The notes under the pieces are model-generated. The model worked only from the letters and a program-made list of their open reading frames with translations, did not search any database and was not told the DNA's origin. A DNA stretch of 64,000 nucleotides. Origin: Flaviramulus basaltis (GTDB lineage Bacteria; Bacteroidota; Bacteroidia; Flavobacteriales; Flavobacteriaceae). Each line of letters starts with the position of its first letter. The first letter of the stretch is position 1. The stretch lies in contig NZ_FPKV01000003.1 in the NCBI RefSeq assembly GCF_900114265.1, forward strand, positions 434,001-498,000. The letters run 5' to 3'. A program made the position numbers and the translations under genes. This document shows, piece by piece, positions 54,105 to 62,063 of the stretch.

Positions 54105-55172
54105 TTATTTAACTTGATATCTCCAGCCAAATGGATCTTCAGCTTTATTGGTTTGTATATCTGTAATGCGTTTCTTTAAGTAGCTTGCATAAGTGTCGTC
54201 TAATTTTGGTAATTCAAAATCTTCATTTTTATAACCAAAACCAGCAATTGGAGAAATTACAGCAGCAGTTCCAGCTCCAAACATTTCTTTAAGCGTTCCT
54301 TTTTTAGCAGCTTCAACAACCTCACTTACCGTAATTTTTCTAACTTCTACATTAATACCTTCAGCTTTAGCTAATTCAATAATACTTTTACGAGTAATCC
54401 CATCAAGAATTCTATCACTAGTTGGACCAGTAATTAAAGTATCATTAATACGAACAAAAATATTCATAGCACCAGCTTCTTCAATGTACTCGTGAGTATT
54501 ATCATCTGTCCAAATAACTTGCTGATAACCTTTTTCAATAGCTAGTTGAGTTGGATAAAATTGTCCAGCATAGTTACCACCAGCTTTTGCAAAACCAACA
54601 CCACCATTAGCAGAACGTGAATATTTTTCTTCAATTAAAACCCTTACTTCTCCAGCAAAATATGCTCCAGAAGGTGCTGTAGCAATAATAAATTTATATT
54701 CATCTGCAGGAGATGCATGAAAACCATTACCTGATGCAAATACAAATGGTCTTATGTATAATGAACTTCCAACTTTTTTTGGAATCCAATCTTTATCAAC
54801 CTCTAATAAAGCTTTTAAACCATCCATGAAATAATCTTCTGGTAATTCAGGAATTGATAATCTTTTTGATGAAATATTTATACGTTTAAAATTATCTAAT
54901 GGACGAAATAACCAGATATTCTCGTCGGTATCTTTATAAGCTTTCATTCCTTCAAAAACAGATTGTCCGTAATGAAAAATCTTAGCAGAAGGATCTAAGC
55001 TAATAGGACCATAAGGCACAACTTTTGGAGCTTGCCATTTTCCGTCTTTAAAATTACATTCTAACATATGATCTGAAAAAACATGTCCGAATTTCAAATT
55101 ATCAAAATCTACGTCGTTAATTTTTGTAGTTTTTGCTTTTATAATCTCTATGTCGTTGATTAAAGCATTCAT
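54105..55172 (-). CDS. ilvE: Branched-chain amino acid aminotransferase (class IV, BCAT type II)
   Basis: A fold-type IV PLP enzyme that transaminates leucine, isoleucine and valine. HYGQSVFEGMKAYK, the Schiff-base lysine in GFAKAGGNYAGQ, and VIWTDDNTHEYIEEAGAMN are present, and the roughly 355-residue length is that of the longer BCAT2-like form. I choose the ATG at 55172 (MNALINDIEIIKAK). The ATG at 55181 would leave a leader of only about 6 nt from the promoter at 55201-55194. It is monocistronic and shares a terminator with the MazG-like gene. Confidence 0.95.
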   Translation of the reverse strand: MNALINDIEIIKAKTTKINDVDFDNLKFGHVFSDHMLECNFKDGKWQAPKVVPYGPISLDPSAKIFHYGQSVFEGMKAYKDTDENIWLFRPLDNFKRINISSKRLSIPELPEDYFMDGLKALLEVDKDWIPKKVGSSLYIRPFVFASGNGFHASPADEYKFIIATAPSGAYFAGEVRVLIEEKYSRSANGGVGFAKAGGNYAGQFYPTQLAIEKGYQQVIWTDDNTHEYIEEAGAMNIFVRINDTLITGPTSDRILDGITRKSIIELAKAEGINVEVRKITVSEVVEAAKKGTLKEMFGAGTAAVISPIAGFGYKNEDFELPKLDDTYASYLKKRITDIQTNKAEDPFGWRYQVK

Positions 55173-55193
55173 AAGTCTCATTATTTATTCATA

Positions 55194-55201
55194 CAAATTT
55201 A
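55194..55201 (-). promoter_or_regulatory. -7 promoter element TAAATTTG of ilvE
   Basis: An exact TAnnTTTG match on the minus strand, 21 bp before the ATG at 55172. Confidence 0.6.
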
Positions 55202-55266
55202 AAGAAAAACGTTTTTAAAAAAGCGGTATATTTACATAAATCGTATAAAATTGAAATATTTACATC

Positions 55267-55770
55267 ATGAAACCAATTAGCTTATTAATTATCTGTCTAT
55301 TAATGTTAAATTCTTGCAAAAAGAAAGTAGAAGAAAGTCCAAAGCCATTCGATAAAGTAGAAGAAGTTGCTTATGCATCTTTTGGAAATGAAATTATTGC
55401 TGATGATGCTATAGTATCAACTTCAATGACGGAGCATTATAAAACTATGAATATTGGTGATAGTATTAATTCTAAAATGATTGCAAAAGTGAATAATGTT
55501 TGCCAAGCAAAAGGATGTTGGATGACTTTGAATCTTGAAGATGGTAATGAAGTGATGGTAAAGTTTAAAGATTACGGTTTTTTTGTTCCAAAAGATATAG
55601 CTGGTAAAGAAGTCGTTATAAATGGTAAAGCTTTTGTAAATGAAGTATCTATTGATGAACAACGTCATTATGCTGAAGATGCTGGAAAATCAAAAGAAGA
55701 AATAGCTCAAATTATTAAACCTAAAAAAACGTATTCATTTGAAGCCGATGGGGTTTTAGTAAAACAATAA
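55267..55770 (+). CDS. DUF4920 family lipoprotein
   Basis: A 167-residue protein with a lipoprotein signal (MKPISLLIICLLMLNSC) and the DUF4920 OB-like core: KVNNVCQAKGCWMTLNLEDG contains the conserved Cys pair, and VMVKFKDYGFFVPKDIAGKE follows. It is exported and of unknown function. It lies 2 bp before mnmD and is probably cotranscribed. Confidence 0.9.
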   Translation: MKPISLLIICLLMLNSCKKKVEESPKPFDKVEEVAYASFGNEIIADDAIVSTSMTEHYKTMNIGDSINSKMIAKVNNVCQAKGCWMTLNLEDGNEVMVKFKDYGFFVPKDIAGKEVVINGKAFVNEVSIDEQRHYAEDAGKSKEEIAQIIKPKKTYSFEADGVLVKQ

Positions 55771-55772
55771 AT

Positions 55773-56468
55773 TTGAAAAGAGAAATTGTTATTACTGCAG
55801 ATGGTTCTTCAACCATTCATTTACCCGATTGGGATGAGCAGTATCATTCTAAACACGGCGCCATACAAGAAGCTTATCATGTTTTTATAAAGCATGGTTT
55901 ATATTATTTCTGTAAACCTGAACATGGTTCAATTGGTCATCAAGATATTTCAATTTTAGAAATAGGTTTTGGAACAGGTCTAAACGCTTTTATCACTCTA
56001 CTTGAAGCCGAAAAACTAAACTTAATTATTGATTATTGTGGTGTTGAAGGTTATCCAGTTTCTATGGATGAAATAAAACAGCTTAATTATTCCAAAGAAT
56101 TAAAGTCTGAGAAAAATGAATCTTTGTTTAAAAAACTACATGAAGTTTTATGGAATGAATCGCATTCGATAACGTCCTTTTTTAAGCTTACTAAACAGCA
56201 AAAAATGTTTCATGAAATAAATGAAACCGATACTTTTAATATTATTTATTTTGATGCTTTTGGTGCAAGAGTTCAGCCTGAATTATGGACAGAAACTGTT
56301 TTTGAAAATATGTACAAAGCATTAAAATCTAACGGAATTTTAGTAACCTATTCTGCAAAAGGCAGTGTACGTCGTGCTATGCAAGCTGTAGGTTTTAAGG
56401 TGGAAAGATTGCCAGGACCACCAGGAAAAAGGGAAATGCTTAGAGCTATAAAAGACATAAAACTTTAA
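55773..56468 (+). CDS. mnmD: tRNA 5-methylaminomethyl-2-thiouridine methyltransferase MnmD
   Basis: A 231-residue SAM-dependent methyltransferase acting at the wobble uridine of tRNA. The SAM site reads ILEIGFGTGLNAFITLLEA, the catalytic Asp region is IIYFDAFGARVQPELW, and GPPGKREMLRA closes the protein. It is the stand-alone MnmD domain without the MnmC oxidase part. The start is TTG at 55773, 2 bp after the DUF4920 gene; the next ATG would remove the first strands. Confidence 0.94.
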   Translation: MKREIVITADGSSTIHLPDWDEQYHSKHGAIQEAYHVFIKHGLYYFCKPEHGSIGHQDISILEIGFGTGLNAFITLLEAEKLNLIIDYCGVEGYPVSMDEIKQLNYSKELKSEKNESLFKKLHEVLWNESHSITSFFKLTKQQKMFHEINETDTFNIIYFDAFGARVQPELWTETVFENMYKALKSNGILVTYSAKGSVRRAMQAVGFKVERLPGPPGKREMLRAIKDIKL

Positions 56469-56647
56469 TATCATTAAAGAGCAAAAAACTTCGCTGTTAA
56501 TCTTCTTTAGTAAGAACTCAAGTAAATTTCAAATTAAATAAAACAGATTGCTTCATTTTATTCATAATAGCTAGCTATATTATGTTAAACCTTCCATAAA
56601 TGGTTAGTTAAACGGACTGCCATTTCGTAACTTTATAAAAAAAGTAA
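56469..56647. other. Intergenic region before the epimerase gene
   Basis: 179 bp with an imperfect palindrome around AATAGCTAGCTATATT (56563-56584) and two direct copies of GTTAAAC (56584-56590, 56607-56613). No gene is visible. Confidence 0.5.
56584..56635 (+). promoter_or_regulatory. Direct GTTAAAC repeats at the epimerase promoter
   Basis: GTTAAAC occurs at 56584-56590 and 56607-56613, 23 bp apart. The second copy lies where the -33 element would be relative to a near-consensus -7 element TAACTTTA (56628-56635). This arrangement suggests binding of a repressor or activator. Confidence 0.4.
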
Positions 56648-57556
56648 ATGCGAGTTTTAATTACAGGTGCAACTGGATTAATAGGAGGTGAAATAGTAAA
56701 ACTTTGTCATAAAAAGCAGATAAACGTAAACTACTTAACAACTAGTAAATCTAAAATTCAAAAAGAAGAAAAATATAAAGGGTTTTATTGGAATCCTAAA
56801 TCTGGCGATATTGATAAAGATTGTTTTATAAATGTTGATGCTATTATAAATTTAGCGGGAGCAACCATATCAAAACGTTGGACACCAGAGTACAAAAAGG
56901 AAATTTTAAATAGTCGTAAACAAACCACACAATTATTAGTTAATGCTTTAAAAGGTGAAACACATTCTATAAAACAAGTTATTTCGGCTAGTGCTATAGG
57001 TGTTTACCCAGATTCTTTAATCAATTATTATGATGAAGATTTTAAAGTGAAGGATGAAAATTCTTTTTTAAGCCATGTTGTAAAAGTTTGGGAACATGAA
57101 GCTGATGCCTTTTTAAAATTAAACATTGCGGTTTCAAAAATTAGAATTGGCTTAGTTTTATCTAAAAAAGGAGGCGCCTTACAAGAAATGGTTAAACCAA
57201 TAAAGTTTGGTGTAGGTGCAGCATTTGGAACAGGTAAACAATGGCAATCTTGGGTTCATATTAACGATTTGGCAAACATTTTTTTATATGTATTAAAGCA
57301 TAATTTAAACGGTGTTTATAATGCTGTGGCACCTAATCCAGTTACTAATCAAGAATTGACTAAAACCATAGCTAACGTTTTAAATAAACCATTGTTTTTA
57401 CCTAATATACCTAAGTCTTTCATGAAATTTATTTTGGGTGACATGCATACCTTGTTATTTGAAAGCCAACGTGTGAGTTCTAAAAAAATTGAAGATAAAG
57501 ACTTTAATTTTAAATACAATTATTTAAAACCAGCTTTGGAGAATTTGTTAGAATAA
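56648..57556 (+). CDS. TIGR01777 family NAD(P)-dependent epimerase/oxidoreductase
   Basis: A 302-residue short-chain dehydrogenase-fold protein with the nucleotide site RVLITGATGLIGGEIVKLCH, then DAIINLAGATISKRW, the active-site region SASAIGVYP (lacking the usual Tyr-x3-Lys) and a C-terminal DUF1731-like tail (PNIPKSFMKFILGDM). The family is sometimes called SulA-like, but the biochemical role is unknown. It is preceded by a possibly regulated promoter. Confidence 0.92.
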   Translation: MRVLITGATGLIGGEIVKLCHKKQINVNYLTTSKSKIQKEEKYKGFYWNPKSGDIDKDCFINVDAIINLAGATISKRWTPEYKKEILNSRKQTTQLLVNALKGETHSIKQVISASAIGVYPDSLINYYDEDFKVKDENSFLSHVVKVWEHEADAFLKLNIAVSKIRIGLVLSKKGGALQEMVKPIKFGVGAAFGTGKQWQSWVHINDLANIFLYVLKHNLNGVYNAVAPNPVTNQELTKTIANVLNKPLFLPNIPKSFMKFILGDMHTLLFESQRVSSKKIEDKDFNFKYNYLKPALENLLE

Positions 57557-57599
57557 CTTTTTTAGTTCGTTTAACGGTTAATGTATGGAATGTTGCGTG

Positions 57600-57685
57600 T
57601 TTGTGTGCGAGGATTTTCCGAAGGAAAATCAGCAGCTAACAAAAGCGTACTAGCCTTTGATTAAGCACTAAACTAAGTATTATTT
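57600..57685 (+). repeat. Left cassette repeat, copy 2
   Basis: 86 bp starting TTTGTGTGCGAGGATTTTCC, about 81% identical to 48749-48834. It contains the perfect hairpin GATTTTCC-GAA-GGAAAATC. Confidence 0.8.
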
Positions 57686-57718
57686 TTATACAATGTTGTG
57701 CGTTCGTACTTTTTTATT

Positions 57719-58072
57719 CTATTCAAGTTCAATATCCATTCTTCGAAATAAATCGTCTTGAATGGTTATAATATGCTTTACGATTCCATCAAATATTAAA
57801 TCGCCTTTCAAGTCTTTTACTTTTTGTAAAACCGATACCTCAAATGTTCCATTTGGTCGTTCAATAAATCCGATTGGTTCAACAATCGGGTTTATTTCCG
57901 TCCATTGCCTTGTCCAATATTTTCTGACTTCTTCGTGTCCACTTATATATCCACCTTCAAATGCTTTTGGCCATTCTACTTCCGAGTGAAATGTAGAAAG
58001 TGCGGAATCTATGTCCCGAGAGTTAAAGGCCGAATACGCTTTTTTAATTAATCCTTCAATTTGGCTGCTCAT
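57719..58072 (-). CDS. Nuclear transport factor 2 / SnoaL-like family protein
   Basis: A 117-residue NTF2-fold protein: IKKAYSAFNSRDIDSALSTF, WPKAFEGGYISGHEEVRKYW and FDGIVKHIITIQDDLFRRMD show the helix-then-curved-sheet pattern of SnoaL-like proteins. Catalytic residues vary in this superfamily and no function can be assigned. It is the only gene of cassette 2. One hand-counted 60-base line in it had 38% G+C, slightly above typical neighbours. Confidence 0.88.
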   Translation of the reverse strand: MSSQIEGLIKKAYSAFNSRDIDSALSTFHSEVEWPKAFEGGYISGHEEVRKYWTRQWTEINPIVEPIGFIERPNGTFEVSVLQKVKDLKGDLIFDGIVKHIITIQDDLFRRMDIELE

Positions 58073-58121
58073 ATTTATTCTATTTTATTTTTTTCCGAGG
58101 CTGTTTCTCGTATGACGCACA

Positions 58122-58198
58122 ACGACTTGATATGAAATCATTTTAATGTTTTATATCTAACGTTAAACGAAGGTAGCTGAATTTTTTATAAAGTAAAG
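58122..58198 (+). repeat. Right cassette repeat, copy 2
   Basis: 77 bp with TGATATGAAATCATTTTAAT, GTTTTATATC, CGTTAAAC and TAGCTGAA, about 85% identical to 49438-49515. Confidence 0.8.
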
Positions 58199-58219
58199 TT
58201 CGATATTGTTGTGTGAAAA

Positions 58220-59350
58220 TCATTTTATTCTTCTAATATCTAAAATATTAGGAATGTCATTTAATTGTATAATCTTACTATTATCATCAGCAGATTCATA
58301 TATTTTTTCAATAAGATAATTATCGCGTAATCCCATTTCACCGGGAACTATAGATGGTGTATTTTCAATAATATTAAGAGCAAATGCATCCATTTGTTGA
58401 GCTTGTTGGTTTACTGGTTTAATTTCCATTTTTCCATCTGGAGTTGAGCCTTTTAACCCGCCATAATAAAAGGCATTTTCTAATTTTACTTCTCCTTTTT
58501 CTGTGTTATGCTTTAGCTCTGCGTAAATAGGTTTTTCGTAACTTGTTTTACAATACGATTTTCCGGATGGAAACGTTAATTCCCATTCTAGACTTCCTTC
58601 AATATCTTTAAAAAATGAGGTGTCTATTGTTGTGTTTTTTGCCCATAAAGATGTTGGTAACTCACCAAAAGAATAAATTGAGCCTTGTAGTGCATAAATA
58701 CCTAAATCCATTAATGGACCACCACCAGCTAAGTCTTTTTGTGTACGCCATCTTTTTGGGTCTTTTAGCATAAATGAAAACTCTGAAGCGACATTCATCT
58801 CTCCATAAACTTTATTCTGTCCTATACGCATAATCTCATCATGGAAAGGATCAAAATGTAAACGATATCCAATGGAAAGCATTTTGCCAGCATCTTTACA
58901 AGCCGCAATCATTTTTTTACAATCTTCAACCGAAGTTGCCATAGGTTTTTCGCATATTACATGTTTACCAGCTTTAGCTGCTCTAATTGTAAATTCTGCA
59001 TGCATACTATTTGGTAAAACAACGTAAACAATATCAATATCATTATTGTTGGCTATAGCATCAAAATTATCATAATTGTAGATGTTTTCTTTTTTAATGT
59101 TGTATTTCTTAGCCCAAACAGATTCTTTTTCTTTGGTGCCAGTTACAATACTTGCTAAATAACAATGCTCGGTTTCAAGTAATGCAGGAGCTAATTGGCC
59201 ACCTGCATAACCTCCTAATCCTACAAGTGCTATACCTAGCCCCTTGGTTTTTGTTCCAAAATTACTGCCATAAAGTAATGACGATTGTGAAGCTAAATAG
59301 ATGCCTCCAGTACTTTGGATTAATTTTTTTATAAACGGGCGTCTTTTCAT
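58220..59350 (-). CDS. Gfo/Idh/MocA family oxidoreductase, probably Tat-exported
   Basis: A 376-residue NAD(P)-dependent sugar oxidoreductase. The N-terminus MKRRPFIKKLIQSTGG has a twin-arginine motif (RRPFIKK) before a weakly hydrophobic segment, as in periplasmic glucose-fructose oxidoreductase. The Rossmann domain shows IALVGLGGYAGGQLAPALL, and the family motif HVICEKPMATS contains the conserved Lys. The C-terminal alpha/beta domain includes GGGPLMDLGIYALQG. The cofactor may be bound before export. The substrate is unknown. Confidence 0.92.
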   Translation of the reverse strand: MKRRPFIKKLIQSTGGIYLASQSSLLYGSNFGTKTKGLGIALVGLGGYAGGQLAPALLETEHCYLASIVTGTKEKESVWAKKYNIKKENIYNYDNFDAIANNNDIDIVYVVLPNSMHAEFTIRAAKAGKHVICEKPMATSVEDCKKMIAACKDAGKMLSIGYRLHFDPFHDEIMRIGQNKVYGEMNVASEFSFMLKDPKRWRTQKDLAGGGPLMDLGIYALQGSIYSFGELPTSLWAKNTTIDTSFFKDIEGSLEWELTFPSGKSYCKTSYEKPIYAELKHNTEKGEVKLENAFYYGGLKGSTPDGKMEIKPVNQQAQQMDAFALNIIENTPSIVPGEMGLRDNYLIEKIYESADDNSKIIQLNDIPNILDIRRIK

Positions 59351-59400
59351 AATCAGGAAGTTATAGAATAGTTTTTCTAAATTACTTCTTTTGTACCAAA

Positions 59401-59432
59401 AAACAAAAAACCACTTCTATTGAAGTGGTTTT
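59401..59432 (-). terminator. Terminator of the YceI gene
   Basis: AAAACCACTTC (59407-59417) with GAAGTGGTTTT (59422-59432). On the minus strand it is followed by a long T run, 24 bp after the stop. Confidence 0.88.
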
Positions 59433-59455
59433 AAAAAAAAATAAGTTTTATAAGT

Positions 59456-60109
59456 TTAAGACTTAGCAGCCTTAAGCATTATTTTTAATTCAATATCATC
59501 ATTAATAAACTTGTCACCTAAATTATCAAAAATAGATTTAGAACCGTATTGTACATTCCATTTTGTTCTGTCAATAGTAAAAGTTTCGCTAACAAGTGTA
59601 ATAGAATCGTTTGCTTGAGTTACAGTTACAGGAAAAGTGATGTTATTTTTTGCATCTTTTAATGCTAAGTTTCCAGAAAGCATCATTTTACCTTCTACTT
59701 CTTCTAATCCAGTAACTTCAAAAGCAGCATTAGGATGCTTTTCAATATCAAAAAAGTCAGGACTTGTTAAGTGTCCAACTAGTTTTCCATTACCTTCATC
59801 TTCAGCAGGAATATCTTTTACTTCAATCGAAGCCATGTCAATTAAAAAAGTACCACCAGAAATTTTACCATCTATAGTGTTTAAAACTCCGCTTTCAATT
59901 TTAATAGTTCCATTATGAGATCCTGCAGGCTTAAATCCTTTCCAATCAATAGATGATGCAGCTAAATCTACATTAAATTTTGCTTCAGGTGTAACGGCAA
60001 CAACTTCTTCAGCTTCAGTTGTATCAGCTTCTTTAGCTTTGTCTTTACATGACACTATAGATACTGTTATTGCTGAAATAAATAAAATACTTAAAAGATT
60101 CTTTTTCAT
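59456..60109 (-). CDS. YceI family lipoprotein
   Basis: A 217-residue protein with a lipoprotein signal peptide (NLLSILFISAITVSIVSC), an acidic linker and a YceI lipocalin-like beta-barrel (about 45-217: FNVDLAASSIDWKGFKPAGS, TSPDFFDIEKHPNAAFEVTG, FTIDRTKWNVQYGS). YceI barrels bind isoprenoid or other hydrophobic molecules. The ATG at 60109 is chosen because the longer frame to 60181 would put a non-signal sequence before the lipoprotein signal. Confidence 0.93.
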   Translation of the reverse strand: MKKNLLSILFISAITVSIVSCKDKAKEADTTEAEEVVAVTPEAKFNVDLAASSIDWKGFKPAGSHNGTIKIESGVLNTIDGKISGGTFLIDMASIEVKDIPAEDEGNGKLVGHLTSPDFFDIEKHPNAAFEVTGLEEVEGKMMLSGNLALKDAKNNITFPVTVTQANDSITLVSETFTIDRTKWNVQYGSKSIFDNLGDKFINDDIELKIMLKAAKS

Positions 60110-60203
60110 TATTAAATATGTTTTAGTTTGAGTTGTAAAATTACATATTTTGTTTTGTAAAATGAAAAAAAAGCTAAACAAAATTATATTAAAAATAATT
60201 TAA

Positions 60204-60244
60204 TGACATTATGGCATTTTAGTAATAATGGCAGTACTTTTGCC
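60204..60244 (+). promoter_or_regulatory. grpE promoter region: TGnCA repeats plus sigma-54-like element
   Basis: TGACA-TTA-TGGCA (60204-60216), 12 bp, then TGGCAGTACTTTTGCC (60229-60244). The last element has GG and GC 10 bp apart and TTGC at the end, a good sigma-54 -24/-12 match. It also contains TACTTTTG (60235-60242), which fits TAnnTTTG. The spacing is identical to that upstream of htpG. Which sigma factor reads it is not decided by sequence. Confidence 0.55.
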
Positions 60245-60280
60245 AACTAATTTTAGTATTGCAAAAATTAAAATTCAGCG

Positions 60281-60829
60281 ATGAGCAAAAAGGATAAAAA
60301 AGACATAGAAAAAGAAGAAATTGAAATTTCTGAAACTCAAACCATAGAGGCTGAGGAACAAATGGTTGAGGAGATAACTGTTGAGGAAAAGTTACAAGGT
60401 GAACTTAAGCAAGAAAAGGATAAGTTTTTAAGGTTATTTGCAGAGTTTGAAAATTATAAAAAGCGTACTTCAAGAGAGCGTATTGAGTTGTTTTCGACAG
60501 CTAGTGAGGATGTTATGAAAACCTTATTGCCAGTTCTTGATGATTTTGAGCGTGCATTAAGTCATATTGAAGACGATAAGGAGGCAGAAGAGTTAAGAAA
60601 AGGTGTTTTATTAATTTATCAAAAATTAGTAAATACTTTAGAGCAAAAAGGCTTAAAACCAATCAAGATTGAAAAAGGTGATGTTTTTAATGCTGATAAT
60701 CATGAAGCAATTACTCAAATACCAGCGCCTACAGAAGATTTAAAAGGAAAGATTATTGATGTAATTGAAAAAGGATACACGTTAGGCGAAAAAGTTATTC
60801 GTTTTCCTAAAGTTGTTATCGGACAATAA
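60281..60829 (+). CDS. grpE: Nucleotide exchange factor GrpE
   Basis: A 182-residue GrpE: an acidic disordered N-terminus (about 1-40), a long coiled-coil helix (KLQGELKQEKDKFLRLFAEF, ENYKKRTSRERIEL), and the C-terminal beta-wing domain with FNADNHEAITQIP and GYTLGEKVIRFPKVVIG. It releases ADP from DnaK. It is 9 bp before dnaJ and forms an operon with it. dnaK itself is not in the window. Confidence 0.97.
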   Translation: MSKKDKKDIEKEEIEISETQTIEAEEQMVEEITVEEKLQGELKQEKDKFLRLFAEFENYKKRTSRERIELFSTASEDVMKTLLPVLDDFERALSHIEDDKEAEELRKGVLLIYQKLVNTLEQKGLKPIKIEKGDVFNADNHEAITQIPAPTEDLKGKIIDVIEKGYTLGEKVIRFPKVVIGQ

Positions 60830-60838
60830 AACAGAAGT

Positions 60839-61960
60839 ATGGCAAAAAGAGATTATTACGAAATATTAGGAGTTAGCAAAGGTGCAACGGCAGCCGAAAT
60901 TAAAAAGGCTTACCGTAAAAAAGCAATAGAATTTCATCCTGATAAAAATCCAGACGATAAAACAGCAGAAGCAAAATTTAAAGAAGCTGCAGAAGCTTAT
61001 GAAATTTTAAGTGATGCTGATAAAAAAGCCCGTTATGATCAATTTGGTCATCAAGCCTTTGAAAATGGAGGAGGCGGTGGCTTCGGCGGAGGTGGTATGA
61101 ATATGGATGATATATTCAGCCAGTTTGGTGATATCTTTGGAGGCGGCGGTTTTGGCGGTGGCTTCTCAGGTTTTGGAGGTGGCGGTCAGCGTCGTGTAAA
61201 AGGGAGTAACTTACGTATTCGTGTAAAACTTACTTTAGAAGAAATTGCTAATGGCGTTGAAAAGAAAATAAAAGTAAAACGTAAAGTTCAAGCACCAGGT
61301 ACCACTTACAAAACATGTTCTACATGTAATGGTAGCGGTCAAGTAACTCGTATTGCGAATACTATTTTAGGTAGAATGCAAACATCTGCACCATGTAATG
61401 TGTGTGGAGGAGCAGGACAAACTATAGATAAAAAACCTGCAGATGCCGATGCACAAGGTTTAAAAGTTGCAGAAGAAACCGTATCTATTAAAATACCAGC
61501 AGGTGTTGTAGATGGTATGCAACTTAAAGTATCAAGTAAAGGAAATGAAGCTCCAGGAAATGGTATTTCGGGAGATTTAATTGTTGTTATTGAAGAAGAG
61601 CAACATGAGAAATTGCAACGAGAAGGTGATAATTTACATTACGATTTGTATATAAGTTATCCTGATGCTGTTTTAGGAACATCAAAAGAAATTGATACAG
61701 TAACTGGCAAAGTGCGTATTAAAGTTGAAGCAGGTGTACAATCTGGTAAAATTTTACGCTTACGCGGAAAAGGTATTCCAAGTATTAATGGTTATGGCAA
61801 AGGTGATCTATTAGTACATGTTAACGTATGGACGCCAAAAACGTTAAATAAGCAACAAAAAGAATTTTTTGAAAGTATGCAAAATGATGAACATTTTGAG
61901 CCAAAACCAGAAAGTTCAGATAAATCTTTCTTCGAAAAAGTAAAAGATATGTTTTCTTAA
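60839..61960 (+). CDS. dnaJ: Chaperone DnaJ (Hsp40)
   Basis: A 373-residue class A DnaJ. The J-domain (1-70) contains HPD at 33-35. A Gly/Phe-rich linker (about 75-120), a cysteine region and the two C-terminal substrate domains ([16 protein letters not shown] onward) follow. The cysteine region has only two CxxCxGxG motifs, CSTCNGSG (Cys160/163) and CNVCGGAG (Cys186/189), instead of four, so it should hold one zinc rather than two. I believe this is usual in Flavobacteriia. It stimulates DnaK ATPase. Confidence 0.97.
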   Translation: MAKRDYYEILGVSKGATAAEIKKAYRKKAIEFHPDKNPDDKTAEAKFKEAAEAYEILSDADKKARYDQFGHQAFENGGGGGFGGGGMNMDDIFSQFGDIFGGGGFGGGFSGFGGGGQRRVKGSNLRIRVKLTLEEIANGVEKKIKVKRKVQAPGTTYKTCSTCNGSGQVTRIANTILGRMQTSAPCNVCGGAGQTIDKKPADADAQGLKVAEETVSIKIPAGVVDGMQLKVSSKGNEAPGNGISGDLIVVIEEEQHEKLQREGDNLHYDLYISYPDAVLGTSKEIDTVTGKVRIKVEAGVQSGKILRLRGKGIPSINGYGKGDLLVHVNVWTPKTLNKQQKEFFESMQNDEHFEPKPESSDKSFFEKVKDMFS

Positions 61961-61978
61961 AAGCAATAGGTTATAATT

Positions 61979-62009
61979 AAAAAATCTGCTATAAAATAGC
62001 GGATTTTTT
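61979..62009 (+). terminator. Terminator of grpE-dnaJ
   Basis: AAAAATCTGCTA pairs with TAGCGGATTTTT (one G-T pair) around TAAAA, and the T run ends the element. Confidence 0.85.
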
Positions 62010-62063
62010 AATTTATATGCTAAAGATATCTATTTGTTTTACCATTAGTATTGAAAAAAAAAC

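Larger units (their letters stand above)
57566..58198. mobile_element. Repeat-bounded single-gene cassette 2 (SnoaL/NTF2 cargo)
   Basis: A left repeat (57600-57685), a minus-strand NTF2-like gene and a right repeat (58122-58198). TTCGTTTAACG (57566-57576) and CGTTAAACGAA (58161-58171) are an exact 11-bp inverted pair near the ends. Nested inside, GTTGTGCGT (57696-57704) and ACGCACAAC (58115-58123) are also inverted. It has the same plan as cassette 1 and likewise sits between convergent genes. Mobility is inferred. Confidence 0.5.

Noticed and set aside
56563-56584. Palindrome CATAATAGCTAGCTATATTATG as a strong operator
   Set aside because: It is imperfect (two extra bases in one arm), very AT-rich and about 45-65 bp upstream of the likely -7 element; the GTTAAAC repeats are the better candidates.
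60182-60280. CIRCE (HrcA operator) before grpE
   Set aside because: No TTAGCACTC-N9-GAGTGCTAA-like inverted repeat is present; the region holds TGnCA repeats instead.
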